Below are positions 55,396-64,000 of a stretch of DNA of 64,000 nt, piece after piece. The stretch spans positions 62,001 to 126,000 of the forward strand of contig NZ_FNHQ01000003.1 of NCBI RefSeq assembly GCF_900103535.1, given 5' to 3'. The notes under the pieces were generated by a model. The model did not search any database. It saw only the letters and a program-made list of their open reading frames with translations, and was not told where the DNA came from. The position numbers were made by a program, and so were the translations under genes. Position 1 is the first letter of the stretch. Each line of letters opens with the position of its first letter. Source of the DNA: Megasphaera paucivorans. Lineage in GTDB: Bacteria > Bacillota > Negativicutes > Veillonellales > Megasphaeraceae.

Positions 55396-55989
55396 TTACT
55401 CCATCCACTCTACAACTTCCGCTATCTTCTTTCTTGGCCGCGGTTCCGGCTGCTCCTCAGAATACCCTAAAGCAATAGCTGCCAGCAATTCTCCATCACG
55501 GTCCATCCATTCACATAATTCCTGATAAGCAAAATAAATATCACATATCCAAAGACTGCCGATTCCTCGCTCTGTAGCTGCTAACAACATATTTTGCACA
55601 GCTGCACTAACGGATTGGATATTGCACACCTCAAACACTCTATCTTCATCCGTCATAGGAGCAAACATGTTTTTCCCCATCGTATTGAGAACAAAAATAA
55701 TAACTGGAGCTTGTTTCATTATTTCTATAGTATGCCGCGCCCCTTGAATAAATTGTACACTGCCAGGCAAACACGCCGGCCCCTTTTCCTCGCGCTGCAC
55801 TCCGTTACAAAAAGCCTGCAGCATCTTCTCTTTCGCAGTTCCCTGAATAACGATAAACTTCCAAGGCTGTCTGTTTTTAGCTGATGGTGCTTTTATCCCA
55901 CTTTCTATAATATATAAAATGTCTGTTTTGTCTATTTGACGGGGTAAAAATTTTCGAATACTTCGCCTCTCCATGATCTCTTTAATCAT
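55396..55989 (-). CDS. Nitroreductase-family flavoprotein
   Basis: 197 aa, FMN-dependent NAD(P)H oxidoreductase fold. IMERRSIRKFLPRQIDKTDI carries the RRS(I)RKF FMN-phosphate motif, and APSAKNRQPWKFIVIQGTAK and RGIGSLWICD follow. ATG 55989 is chosen, with AAGGA a little upstream; a longer frame starts 11 codons earlier. It is downstream of the MerR-type gene and upstream of the DJ-1-like gene. Confidence 0.92.
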   Translation of the reverse strand: MIKEIMERRSIRKFLPRQIDKTDILYIIESGIKAPSAKNRQPWKFIVIQGTAKEKMLQAFCNGVQREEKGPACLPGSVQFIQGARHTIEIMKQAPVIIFVLNTMGKNMFAPMTDEDRVFEVCNIQSVSAAVQNMLLAATERGIGSLWICDIYFAYQELCEWMDRDGELLAAIALGYSEEQPEPRPRKKIAEVVEWME

Positions 55990-56067
55990 TTGGCAGCACG
56001 TCCTTTCCAAGTTATATTTCAATCAGACTCTATGCTGCAGTTGGCATATATCGCAAAATACAGCATA

Positions 56068-56454
56068 TTATGCGTGAATTGTTGACATAGTATTCATTTT
56101 CTCAATTTTTTGACAATACATATTAATTTTATCGTTTATTTTAGACATATGCTCTTGCAGTTCCATTATTTGATCGCTAAGATACTGCCTGTGCTGTATC
56201 AGCATTTCTTTTCGTTCTAAAAGAGTATCCTCTCCCTCAGCACGTAATCCGGCATAGCGGGCAATTGTTTTTACAGGCATCCCGGTGGCTTTCAATCGCT
56301 TTATAAAATCAATCCACAATACATCCGTTTCTAAATAATACCGGCGTTTATTGAAATGACGCCTTGGCTTGATCAACTGCTCCTTTTCGTAATATCGCAA
56401 TGTGTGAATACTTAACTCTGTACGCTTCGAAAATTCTCCTATAGAATATTCCAA
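56068..56454 (-). CDS. MerR-family transcriptional regulator (AdhR-like)
   Basis: 128 aa. HTH plus wing YSIGEFSKRTELSIHTLRYY and EKEQLIKPRRHFNKRRYYLE, then a dimerising coiled coil. No metal-binding cysteine pattern at the C-terminus, so it resembles the aldehyde/redox-responsive AdhR/YraB-type group. Likely TTG start 7 nt after GGAG. Divergent from a short-chain dehydrogenase whose promoter has a 19-bp spacer and a central palindrome. Confidence 0.92.
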   Translation of the reverse strand: MEYSIGEFSKRTELSIHTLRYYEKEQLIKPRRHFNKRRYYLETDVLWIDFIKRLKATGMPVKTIARYAGLRAEGEDTLLERKEMLIQHRQYLSDQIMELQEHMSKINDKINMYCQKIEKMNTMSTIHA

Positions 56455-56475
56455 GAAAATTCTCCCCCTTTCCTA

Positions 56476-56506
56476 TTGACATAGAGTTTACTCTACATTA
56501 TATAGT
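56476..56506 (+). promoter_or_regulatory. MerR-type promoter with 19-bp spacer and central operator
   Basis: TTGACA (56476-56481) and TATAGT (56501-56506) are separated by 19 bp. The spacer contains the palindrome TAGAGTTTACTCTA (56482-56495). An over-long spacer with a central dyad is the hallmark of promoters untwisted by MerR activators. Confidence 0.88.
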
Positions 56507-56538
56507 TGGATTATACCAAATAAAAAGGAGTGATTCAA

Positions 56539-57366
56539 ATGAATACCAAGAAATATACCGTTATCACAGGAGCTAGTTCCGGCATTGGATATGCAGCAGC
56601 AATTGCTTTTGCCGGACGTAATAAAAATATGATTTTAACCGCCCGCCGCAAAAAAAATCTCGAGCTCTTAAAAGATGATATTTTAAGAACACACCCTGCA
56701 CTAGATATTATAATTAAACCCAGTGACTTATCCCAGACCTCAAACATATATCAATTTTATGAAGATACAAAAAAATACCAAATAGAGACTTGGATCAATA
56801 ATGCCGGATTGGGTAATTATGACAGTGTAGCAAATCAAAATTTGAAAAAGATTGAAACAATGCTGCATGTAAATATTGAAGCGCTTACCCTTTTTTCCTC
56901 TTTATTCGTTCAAAAGTATAAGGACATTGAGCAGACACAGCTCATTAATATTTCGTCATGCGGCGGCTATATGATTGTTCCCAATGCCATAACCTACTGC
57001 GCTGCAAAATTTTTCGTCAGTGCCTTTACGGAGGGACTTGCCAGAGAACTGCAATCAAGCAATGCTAAAATGCAAGTAAAAGTATTAGCCCCTGCAGCAA
57101 CAAAAACGGAATTTGGGAAACTAGCAAACAATGTTAGTGAATACAGCTATGACAACGCATTTGCTACCTATCACACAAGTCAAAAAATAGCAGAATTTCT
57201 ATTACAATTATATGACAGTCATAAAGTAGTAGGCATTGTCCATAGAGAAACCTTTGCATTTAATCTTTGCGATCCATTATTTGATTATGCAGGAAACTCA
57301 GTCTGTAATCAAAAACTAACGCAGGATACCATACAAAAAGACACAAGAATTATCAAATGTCCCTAA
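56539..57366 (+). CDS. Short-chain dehydrogenase/reductase
   Basis: 275 aa classical SDR. ITGASSGIGYAAAIAFAGR is the TGxxxGxG coenzyme motif, WINNAGLGNYD the NNAG motif, and INISSCGGYM with TYCAAKFFVSAF the Ser-Tyr-x3-Lys catalytic set. Cytosolic NAD(P)H enzyme of unknown substrate. ATG 56539 follows AAGGAG. Probably induced by the divergent MerR-type regulator in response to an aldehyde or electrophile. Confidence 0.93.
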   Translation: MNTKKYTVITGASSGIGYAAAIAFAGRNKNMILTARRKKNLELLKDDILRTHPALDIIIKPSDLSQTSNIYQFYEDTKKYQIETWINNAGLGNYDSVANQNLKKIETMLHVNIEALTLFSSLFVQKYKDIEQTQLINISSCGGYMIVPNAITYCAAKFFVSAFTEGLARELQSSNAKMQVKVLAPAATKTEFGKLANNVSEYSYDNAFATYHTSQKIAEFLLQLYDSHKVVGIVHRETFAFNLCDPLFDYAGNSVCNQKLTQDTIQKDTRIIKCP

Positions 57367-57488
57367 GAAGATGATATCCCTAAGAACTTCATGACTCCTG
57401 TATCTTTTTGTATCCCTTTATTCCTTACCGTATACTTAATTGTGCAGCACTTTTCCATACTTCAAAAAAATATGCCCGCTGCCAGCCG

Positions 57489-58073
57489 CTACTGTATATA
57501 TTGATAAAACAATCCATGATTTGTACAATACCAAAGAAGGGTTCCCTGTCCGCGTTTAGGAATCCGTACTTCCACATTCCATTCCGGATACTGCTTCATA
57601 ACTTGGATCATGTCTCCTCTGACAAACACTATAAACGAAATATAATGATCCTTTGTCATCGGATGAGCTGTTGAAATATACCACTCATCCTCCACCGTTT
57701 CAACAGATAGTTGTTCCTCATCGGATGCCTTTTTTAATTCTTGCGGCGCTAATATTTTTCCACAACAGGAAATATCTGCATTACCTGTGCACAATGTAAT
57801 ATTATGACAGCTCGGACATACATAATACATTATGTTTTTCATATTTCCATTTACATCTGTGCTGGGTATCAAATCGCCCGCCAAAAGCCGCTTCATATCT
57901 ACCCCTAGACACTCCGAAAGTGCAGAAAGCAGAGATACATCTGGATATCCAACACCTCGTTCCCACTTCGAAATAGTCTTATCACTGATATTCAACTTAT
58001 CTGCCAACTGCTTTTGTGTTAAATTTCGTTCATACCGGACAGTCCGTATACTATTTCCAATGTTATTATTCAT
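57489..58073 (-). CDS. XRE-type HTH fused to a desulfoferrodoxin-like (desulforedoxin + SORL) module
   Basis: 194 aa. Residues 6-62 are an XRE HTH (RNLTQKQLADKLNISDKTIS, KWERG). Residues 84-108 reproduce the desulforedoxin iron site: CPSC (86-89) and CC (103-104). Residues 115-192 match the superoxide-reductase-like domain: AHPMTKDHYISFI (His137, His143) and YCTNHGLFYQ (Cys183, His186). The first His ligand of true superoxide reductases appears replaced by Gln121. This suggests an iron-containing redox sensor coupled to DNA binding. ATG after AGGAGG. Confidence 0.85.
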   Translation of the reverse strand: MNNNIGNSIRTVRYERNLTQKQLADKLNISDKTISKWERGVGYPDVSLLSALSECLGVDMKRLLAGDLIPSTDVNGNMKNIMYYVCPSCHNITLCTGNADISCCGKILAPQELKKASDEEQLSVETVEDEWYISTAHPMTKDHYISFIVFVRGDMIQVMKQYPEWNVEVRIPKRGQGTLLWYCTNHGLFYQYIQ

Positions 58074-58472
58074 ATTTTTATTTCCTCCTGTATATTAAAT
58101 TATACGGAGAGGTGTCAGAAAATACAATCAACGTTTCGTAGAGTCTGCAACATACGATTCATCCAAAACAATATATGCGATAGGTCTTGCTGCAAATGAT
58201 ACACCTGATTTTTTCATATATTGCATTGCAGACAAATACCATATGTAATTATATGTTTTACAGTAAAAATATTTTTATAATTGTCTATATACTATAAAAA
58301 CTATGCCTTCTGTATAGTTTTTTATTCGTATTTTAAAAATATTATTGCAATGGTATTTGGTATATAAAATACCATTGCAATAATTGAACAGTAATGATAT
58401 AATATGTATTATAAAAGGGTTGTAGATCATGTCACATATACCAGATATGATTTTTACTTACTGTTCCTTTTC
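58074..58472. other. Gene-free region between antiporter and XRE-SORL genes
   Basis: 399 bp, AT-rich, with no coding frame I can support. It holds a perfect 18-bp inverted repeat ATTATTGCAATGGTATTT (58341-58358) / 58367-58384 with an 8-nt spacer. A weaker hairpin AAAACTAT/ATAGTTTT lies near 58296-58323. These may end the antiporter transcript or act as operators. Confidence 0.6.
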
Positions 58473-58492
58473 TTACCGGAGAGAAGGAACAG
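58461..58492 (-). terminator. Weak hairpin at the end of the OFA antiporter gene
   Basis: CTGTTCCTT pairs with AAGGAACAG across the stop codon region; there is no clear T-run on the minus strand, so it is uncertain as a terminator. Confidence 0.35.
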
Positions 58493-59762
58493 CCTTATTA
58501 AAATGAGAATTGCTTATTTTTTTCTTTGGTTTCGTCAGTCTAGGTAATACAACAGACATAACAGATGCATACAAAGAAAGCAGCGCAGCAGCTGCAAAAA
58601 CAATGCTCCAGCCAAAGGAGCTAGCAAGCAAGACACCTAATCCTCCGCCGAAGAGGGACGCGGTCCCTTTGGCACTGTTTAAAATTCCATAATTTGAAGC
58701 AGAATAGGTTGTCCCAAACAAATCGGCATTCACTGCCGGGAACAAAGAAAAAGCTTCTCCAAAGGTAAACATAATTCCTGCTAGGCAGGTTACATATACG
58801 ACACTGCTGTGTCCTCCCAAAAATGGCAATAAAAATAAAAAAACTGCATTTAATCCAAAACTGATGTTCATCGTTTTATATCGTCCGACTTTATCCGAAA
58901 TCCATCCCCAGAAAATTCTGGAGATGCCATTTGCAAAAGAATTAAGCGTAACCGCTAACATAATATAGGTAGTAGCTATTCCCATTTCCTTGCCAAACGG
59001 TGTGGTATTGGCAGTAACTATTAGTCCCCCCACAGTAATACCGAAGAACATAGACCAAATAAGCCAAAAATGAGGCGTTTTTACCATTTCCGACGGTTTA
59101 AATCCGATTTTTTCAGGATCTACAGAGGTATCTTGCTTAGCGGGGGCTTTTGAGTTTATAGGATAACGCAAAAGAAATGATGCAATAATGAGCACCACTC
59201 CTTGTAATATCCCCAGCCGCATAAAAGGAATGCCTATATCTCCCAATTCCAGCATACCAGAAATCCAGGGAATAAAAGGCATACAACCCATACCATACCC
59301 TGCCACAACTAATCCCGAACAAAACCCTCTTCTATCGGGGAACCATCTAACCGCAGCACTGACACTGCCTCCATATACAATACCGGCACCGGCTCCAGCT
59401 AAAGCGTAGAAAAAGTAAAGAGAAGCTACACTATGTGCTTGTCCCATCATCCCCCAGCCAACACCAACAAAAATCCCGGCCAACGCAAACATTCCCGATT
59501 GTCCCATTCTGTCAAACAAATACCCGGCAACCGGCTGAGAAAAAGTCTGCATGATAACATATATGGTAAAAGCATACTGTACAATAGATAAGGTACTGCC
59601 AACATTTTTAGCTACAGGAATTGCAAACAACGTCCACGCATATTGAAGATTCGCAATCATAACCATTGATACCAAGGCTACAATGAGCTGAAACCAACGA
59701 TTTCCGATAACAGGACCATATGCCTTTAAATTTTCAGCTTTTATTTTATAAATATCAGACAT
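58473..59762 (-). CDS. OFA-family (OxlT-like) oxalate:formate-type MFS antiporter
   Basis: 429 aa, 12 transmembrane helices. Family motifs: WFQLIVALVSMVMIANLQYA, GYLFDRMG, and GAGAGIVYGGSVSAAVRWFP. Arg282 (NGISRIFWGW) and Lys365 (LNSAKGTASLFGG) are 83 residues apart, exactly as the OxlT substrate-binding Arg272 and Lys355. OxlT of Oxalobacter exchanges oxalate for formate. Here the upstream genes encode a probable oxalate oxidoreductase that releases CO2, so exchange with formate, or simple uptake, is open. ATG after AAAGGAGG; 182 bp downstream of the beta subunit across a large hairpin. Confidence 0.85.
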   Translation of the reverse strand: MSDIYKIKAENLKAYGPVIGNRWFQLIVALVSMVMIANLQYAWTLFAIPVAKNVGSTLSIVQYAFTIYVIMQTFSQPVAGYLFDRMGQSGMFALAGIFVGVGWGMMGQAHSVASLYFFYALAGAGAGIVYGGSVSAAVRWFPDRRGFCSGLVVAGYGMGCMPFIPWISGMLELGDIGIPFMRLGILQGVVLIIASFLLRYPINSKAPAKQDTSVDPEKIGFKPSEMVKTPHFWLIWSMFFGITVGGLIVTANTTPFGKEMGIATTYIMLAVTLNSFANGISRIFWGWISDKVGRYKTMNISFGLNAVFLFLLPFLGGHSSVVYVTCLAGIMFTFGEAFSLFPAVNADLFGTTYSASNYGILNSAKGTASLFGGGLGVLLASSFGWSIVFAAAALLSLYASVMSVVLPRLTKPKKKISNSHFNKAVPSLR

Positions 59763-59812
59763 ATATGTTTCCTCCTTTGTACATTATTCAATTAATATGC
59801 AGTAACATAGTG

Positions 59813-59892
59813 ATCCCGGATCAATTTGCAGTACACATTCAAGATAAAATCACTTTACCATTGAATGTGTACTGCAAACACTATTCCGGGAT
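59813..59892. promoter_or_regulatory. Large nested inverted repeat between oxidoreductase beta subunit and antiporter
   Basis: Inner perfect 18-bp repeat TTTGCAGTACACATTCAA (59825-59842) / 59861-59878. An outer 8-bp repeat ATCCCGGA (59813-59820) / TCCGGGAT (59885-59892) encloses it. It may attenuate, stabilise mRNA ends or act as an operator. No T-run on the minus strand. Confidence 0.65.
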
Positions 59893-59944
59893 TAAATATA
59901 TGATATTGCATCTATAAATTACATTTATATTTTATTCCCTTTCC

Positions 59945-62100
<2,156 letters not shown>

Positions 62101-62132
62101 CGTTTTATTTCACCTCCTGAATGGTATGCAGC

Positions 62133-62426
62133 TTACTCTTCAAAATCAAGTTCAGGGACTAAACTGATAGCTCCCACTGGACACATTTCAGCACAAAGAC
62201 CGCATCCTTTACAATATTTAAGATTGAAAGTAATCGGACTCGTTTCAGTCATAAGATTGACACAGGAATCAGGACAACTGATCCAGCATAGCTGACATTC
62301 CATACATTTTTCAGCATCTAGTATAGGTCTTCTTGTACGCCAATTTCCGGTAATCATGCCTTCATTTTCTTTTTGCGGTGATTTTACAGTTCCTGCAAAG
62401 GGAATTTTTTCATATGCGATAGCCAT
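62133..62426 (-). CDS. 2-oxoacid:ferredoxin oxidoreductase delta subunit (2[4Fe-4S] ferredoxin-like)
   Basis: 97 aa electron-transfer subunit. Two cluster motifs: CMECQLCWISCPDSC and YCKGCGLCAEMCPVG, each CxxCxxCxxxC. The N-terminal arm GMITGNWRTRRPILDAEKC is typical of PorD. It passes electrons from the TPP site to ferredoxin. Placed 27 bp after gamma and 32 bp before alpha. RBS AAGGAGG. Confidence 0.93.
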   Translation of the reverse strand: MAIAYEKIPFAGTVKSPQKENEGMITGNWRTRRPILDAEKCMECQLCWISCPDSCVNLMTETSPITFNLKYCKGCGLCAEMCPVGAISLVPELDFEE

Positions 62427-62453
62427 GTTACAACACCTCCTTCAAAATTATGT

Positions 62454-63107
62454 TTATGCATACGTCTTAATCAAATCATGCACATTAGCAATAATAGCTT
62501 GGTCATATGCTTTTCGTGCAGCACTTTTATTCACAATGATATCCAATAAGTTGTTAAAACTTACAATACCCGTCGCTTTTACTATGGCCGCTGCCAATGG
62601 AGCTCCGATGCCTTTGCCGATTCCCGAAGCATCTGTAGCTCCTTCTGCTCCGGATAACGTGATAACGGATGTTGATAAATTGTTTGCATCTATTGTCACA
62701 ATTTTAGCAAGATTTTCCGTATTGCTTTTTATAAATTTAAACAGATATTCCGGCGCTCTTTTACTATTGATGATCAAAGTGGCATTCGGTTTAATTCCGG
62801 CTAATATATCAACACCTTTTACCAACGTTTCTTCTGTAAGAACAACGATATCAGGAGCTTCGTTTTCATAAACATATTTAGACTCAATTGGATTGCTGCT
62901 GATTTTCCCATAAGCCCTTACCGGAACATATATACGATCGGGAAGGTCGACATAGTTTTCCCAGGCTTGAACATATTTACCTTCTAAAGCAGCTGCTTCA
63001 GTTAAGGAAACCACAACATCGCGGGCTTCTTTGTTTTCGTACACGCCTCGTCCCCAAACAGTAATTTGTTTTAATCCCGGTTCTGCAAATAAATCTTTTT
63101 TTATCAT
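62454..63107 (-). CDS. 2-oxoacid:ferredoxin oxidoreductase gamma subunit (divergent)
   Basis: 217 aa. Family pattern is recognisable in TVWGRGVYENKEARDVVVSL, EAAALEGKYVQAWENYVDLP, and PDIVVLTEETLVKGVDILAG, with ITLSGAEGATDASGIGKGIG then GAPLAAAIVKATGIV. The usual GRGGQG and ERRGAPV motifs are replaced (GRGVYENKE; DLPDRIYVPV), so it is an outlier among pyruvate-type gamma subunits. That fits a specialised enzyme. First subunit gene of the cluster, 96 bp after the AAA+ gene. RBS AGAAGGTGG. Confidence 0.85.
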   Translation of the reverse strand: MIKKDLFAEPGLKQITVWGRGVYENKEARDVVVSLTEAAALEGKYVQAWENYVDLPDRIYVPVRAYGKISSNPIESKYVYENEAPDIVVLTEETLVKGVDILAGIKPNATLIINSKRAPEYLFKFIKSNTENLAKIVTIDANNLSTSVITLSGAEGATDASGIGKGIGAPLAAAIVKATGIVSFNNLLDIIVNKSAARKAYDQAIIANVHDLIKTYA

Positions 63108-63203
63108 AATTTCCCACCTTCTTTTTTAAAATTATATAGTGTAATCTAGGAACAGTAACCTCAACGTTCGCCTCCTCCGCTATGAGCATATCCACGTAAA
63201 TAT

Positions 63204-64000
63204 TCACCTCCTTCGCTTCTTCTCATCGACCACTTGAGCTACTGCCTGAGCGAAAATTGGATACTCTATCTTGGTTTTAGTTCCTGTTTCTACTGTTTTT
63301 TTAAGTGCTATAAATGCAGCTTGATGACATATCTTAGCTAACTCAGCACCATTCATGCCGGCCGTTTCAACGGCTAATTTCTTAAAATCCATAGTAGAAG
63401 CAATCGGCAGTTTCCCGGCATGTATTTTCAATATAGCTTCCCGTGCTTTTAAATCAGGAAGCGGTATATGAATCACATATTCAAATCTCCCTTCGCGTAA
63501 TAAATCCGCAGGAATCAACTCTATTTTGCTTGTCGCCGCTAATACAGTAACTCCCATCGTATTTTCAAAATTATCGAATTCGTTTATAAGTTGTCCGATA
63601 CATGAATTAATAACTTCTTTTCCCCCATCAAAATAATGACAGCATACCCTATCAATTTCGTCAAAAAATATGATGCAGGGGGCACATTGTTTTGCTTTGA
63701 TGAATATATCATGAAGAATCTTCTCTGCTCTGCCAGTCCATTGCGAGGTCAACGTAAGCCCGTTTACAGTAATAAAGTTTGCTTTAGTAAAATTGCCTAC
63801 GGCTTTGGCAAATAAAGTTTTACCGCTGCCTGAAGTACCTGTGAGCAATACCCCTTTAGGAAGTGTAATATTATATTCATTACATAAATTAGGGTGATGC
63901 AGCGGTTCTTCAAATAAAATGCGCAAAACATTTTTAATGGACTCAAAGCCGCCAATATCTTCCCATCTTGCAGTCGGCGTATCCGTACAATATTCGCGTG
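63204..64000 (-). CDS. AAA+ ATPase of the Cdc48/FtsH type (partial, N-terminus outside window)
   Basis: About 265 residues are visible. The frame is open to the right edge, with RWEDIGGFESIKNVL before the Walker A motif, so an apparent TTG start at 63926 is not real. Walker A is GTSGSGKTLFAKAVG, Walker B IIFFDEIDRVC, then sensor 1 VTVLAATSKIELIPADLLRE and the arginine-finger region GRFEYVIHIPLPD. No protease domain follows; it ends DEKKRRR. It is on the same strand 96 bp before the oxidoreductase. A remodelling or assembly role for that enzyme is a possible but unproven reading. Confidence 0.88.
   Translation of the reverse strand, partial: REYCTDTPTARWEDIGGFESIKNVLRILFEEPLHHPNLCNEYNITLPKGVLLTGTSGSGKTLFAKAVGNFTKANFITVNGLTLTSQWTGRAEKILHDIFIKAKQCAPCIIFFDEIDRVCCHYFDGGKEVINSCIGQLINEFDNFENTMGVTVLAATSKIELIPADLLREGRFEYVIHIPLPDLKAREAILKIHAGKLPIASTMDFKKLAVETAGMNGAELAKICHQAAFIALKKTVETGTKTKIEYPIFAQAVAQVVDEKKRRR

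Noticed and set aside
58074-58472. Possible small gene or remnant in the 399-bp gap
   Set aside because: No frame with both a ribosome-binding site and protein-like composition; only inverted repeats are visible.
62998-63207. 69-codon minus-strand frame with a good AAGGAGG before the gamma subunit gene
   Set aside because: It overlaps the start of the gamma subunit in another frame and resembles no protein; the AAGGAGG is the end of the AAA+ gene.
63165-63215. Plus-one frame extension of the AAA+ protein reading GEYLRGYAHSGGGER
   Set aside because: It looks like a natural C-terminus, but there is no slippery site and the normal stop gives a plausible end; noted only as a possible frameshift to check in relatives.

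Overview
This window most likely comes from an anaerobic Negativicutes (Veillonellales / Megasphaera-like) chromosome. The evidence is Firmicute-type regulation (a leucine T-box, AGGAGG ribosome-binding sites, PadR, MerR and XRE regulators) combined with an outer-membrane trimeric autotransporter that ends in an S-layer-homology (SLH) domain, a didermic-Firmicute trait. The DNA is AT-rich by eye. No rRNA, tRNA, insertion sequence, prophage or CRISPR array was recognised. The species assignment is inference.

Layout. 1-4.85 kb: arsenic operon arsR-arsD-arsA-arsM-acr3 on the minus strand behind a palindromic ArsR operator; ArsM is fused to an ArsN2-like acetyltransferase. 5-12 kb: EamA exporter, amtB-glnB, typA, ylbF-like/murB, trmL. 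12-13.1 kb (+): a small cysteine-rich protein and a UPF0173 metallo-hydrolase. 13.2-16.5 kb: iron-containing alcohol dehydrogenase with a sigma-54-type promoter, an upstream inverted repeat and an adjacent sigma-54 activator. 16.7-21.8 kb: leuA-leuC-leuD-leuB under a T-box with specifier CUC. 21.8-24.5 kb: 2-hydroxyacid dehydrogenase and small membrane or exported proteins. 24.7-33.3 kb: a 2791-aa YadA/SLH adhesin preceded by a short XRE regulator gene that is out of frame at an A11 tract. 33.8-41.6 kb: NUDIX hydrolase, exported protein, pdxY-radical SAM-ECF S-component operon, divergent ClC protein, glutaredoxin, and a peptidase C26/APC permease pair. 41.8-58 kb: an accessory stretch of small enzymes, each close to a regulator of the AraC, PadR, TetR, MerR or XRE type.

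58.4-64 kb is the most interesting part: a minus-strand cluster made of a Cdc48/FtsH-like AAA+ ATPase (cut by the window edge), a four-subunit TPP/Fe-S 2-oxoacid:ferredoxin oxidoreductase (gamma, delta, alpha, beta) and an OFA-family (OxlT-like) antiporter. The alpha subunit carries YPIRP instead of the pyruvate-enzyme motif YPITP. Its Arg32, Arg110, Asp113 and Phe118 fall at a constant +1 offset from residues I remember as important in Moorella oxalate oxidoreductase. The antiporter has Arg282 and Lys365, spaced exactly like the OxlT oxalate-binding pair Arg272/Lys355. I infer an oxalate uptake and oxidation module feeding electrons to ferredoxin.

Many starts were moved downstream from the longest open frame to the codon with the best ribosome-binding site; the reasons are given per gene.
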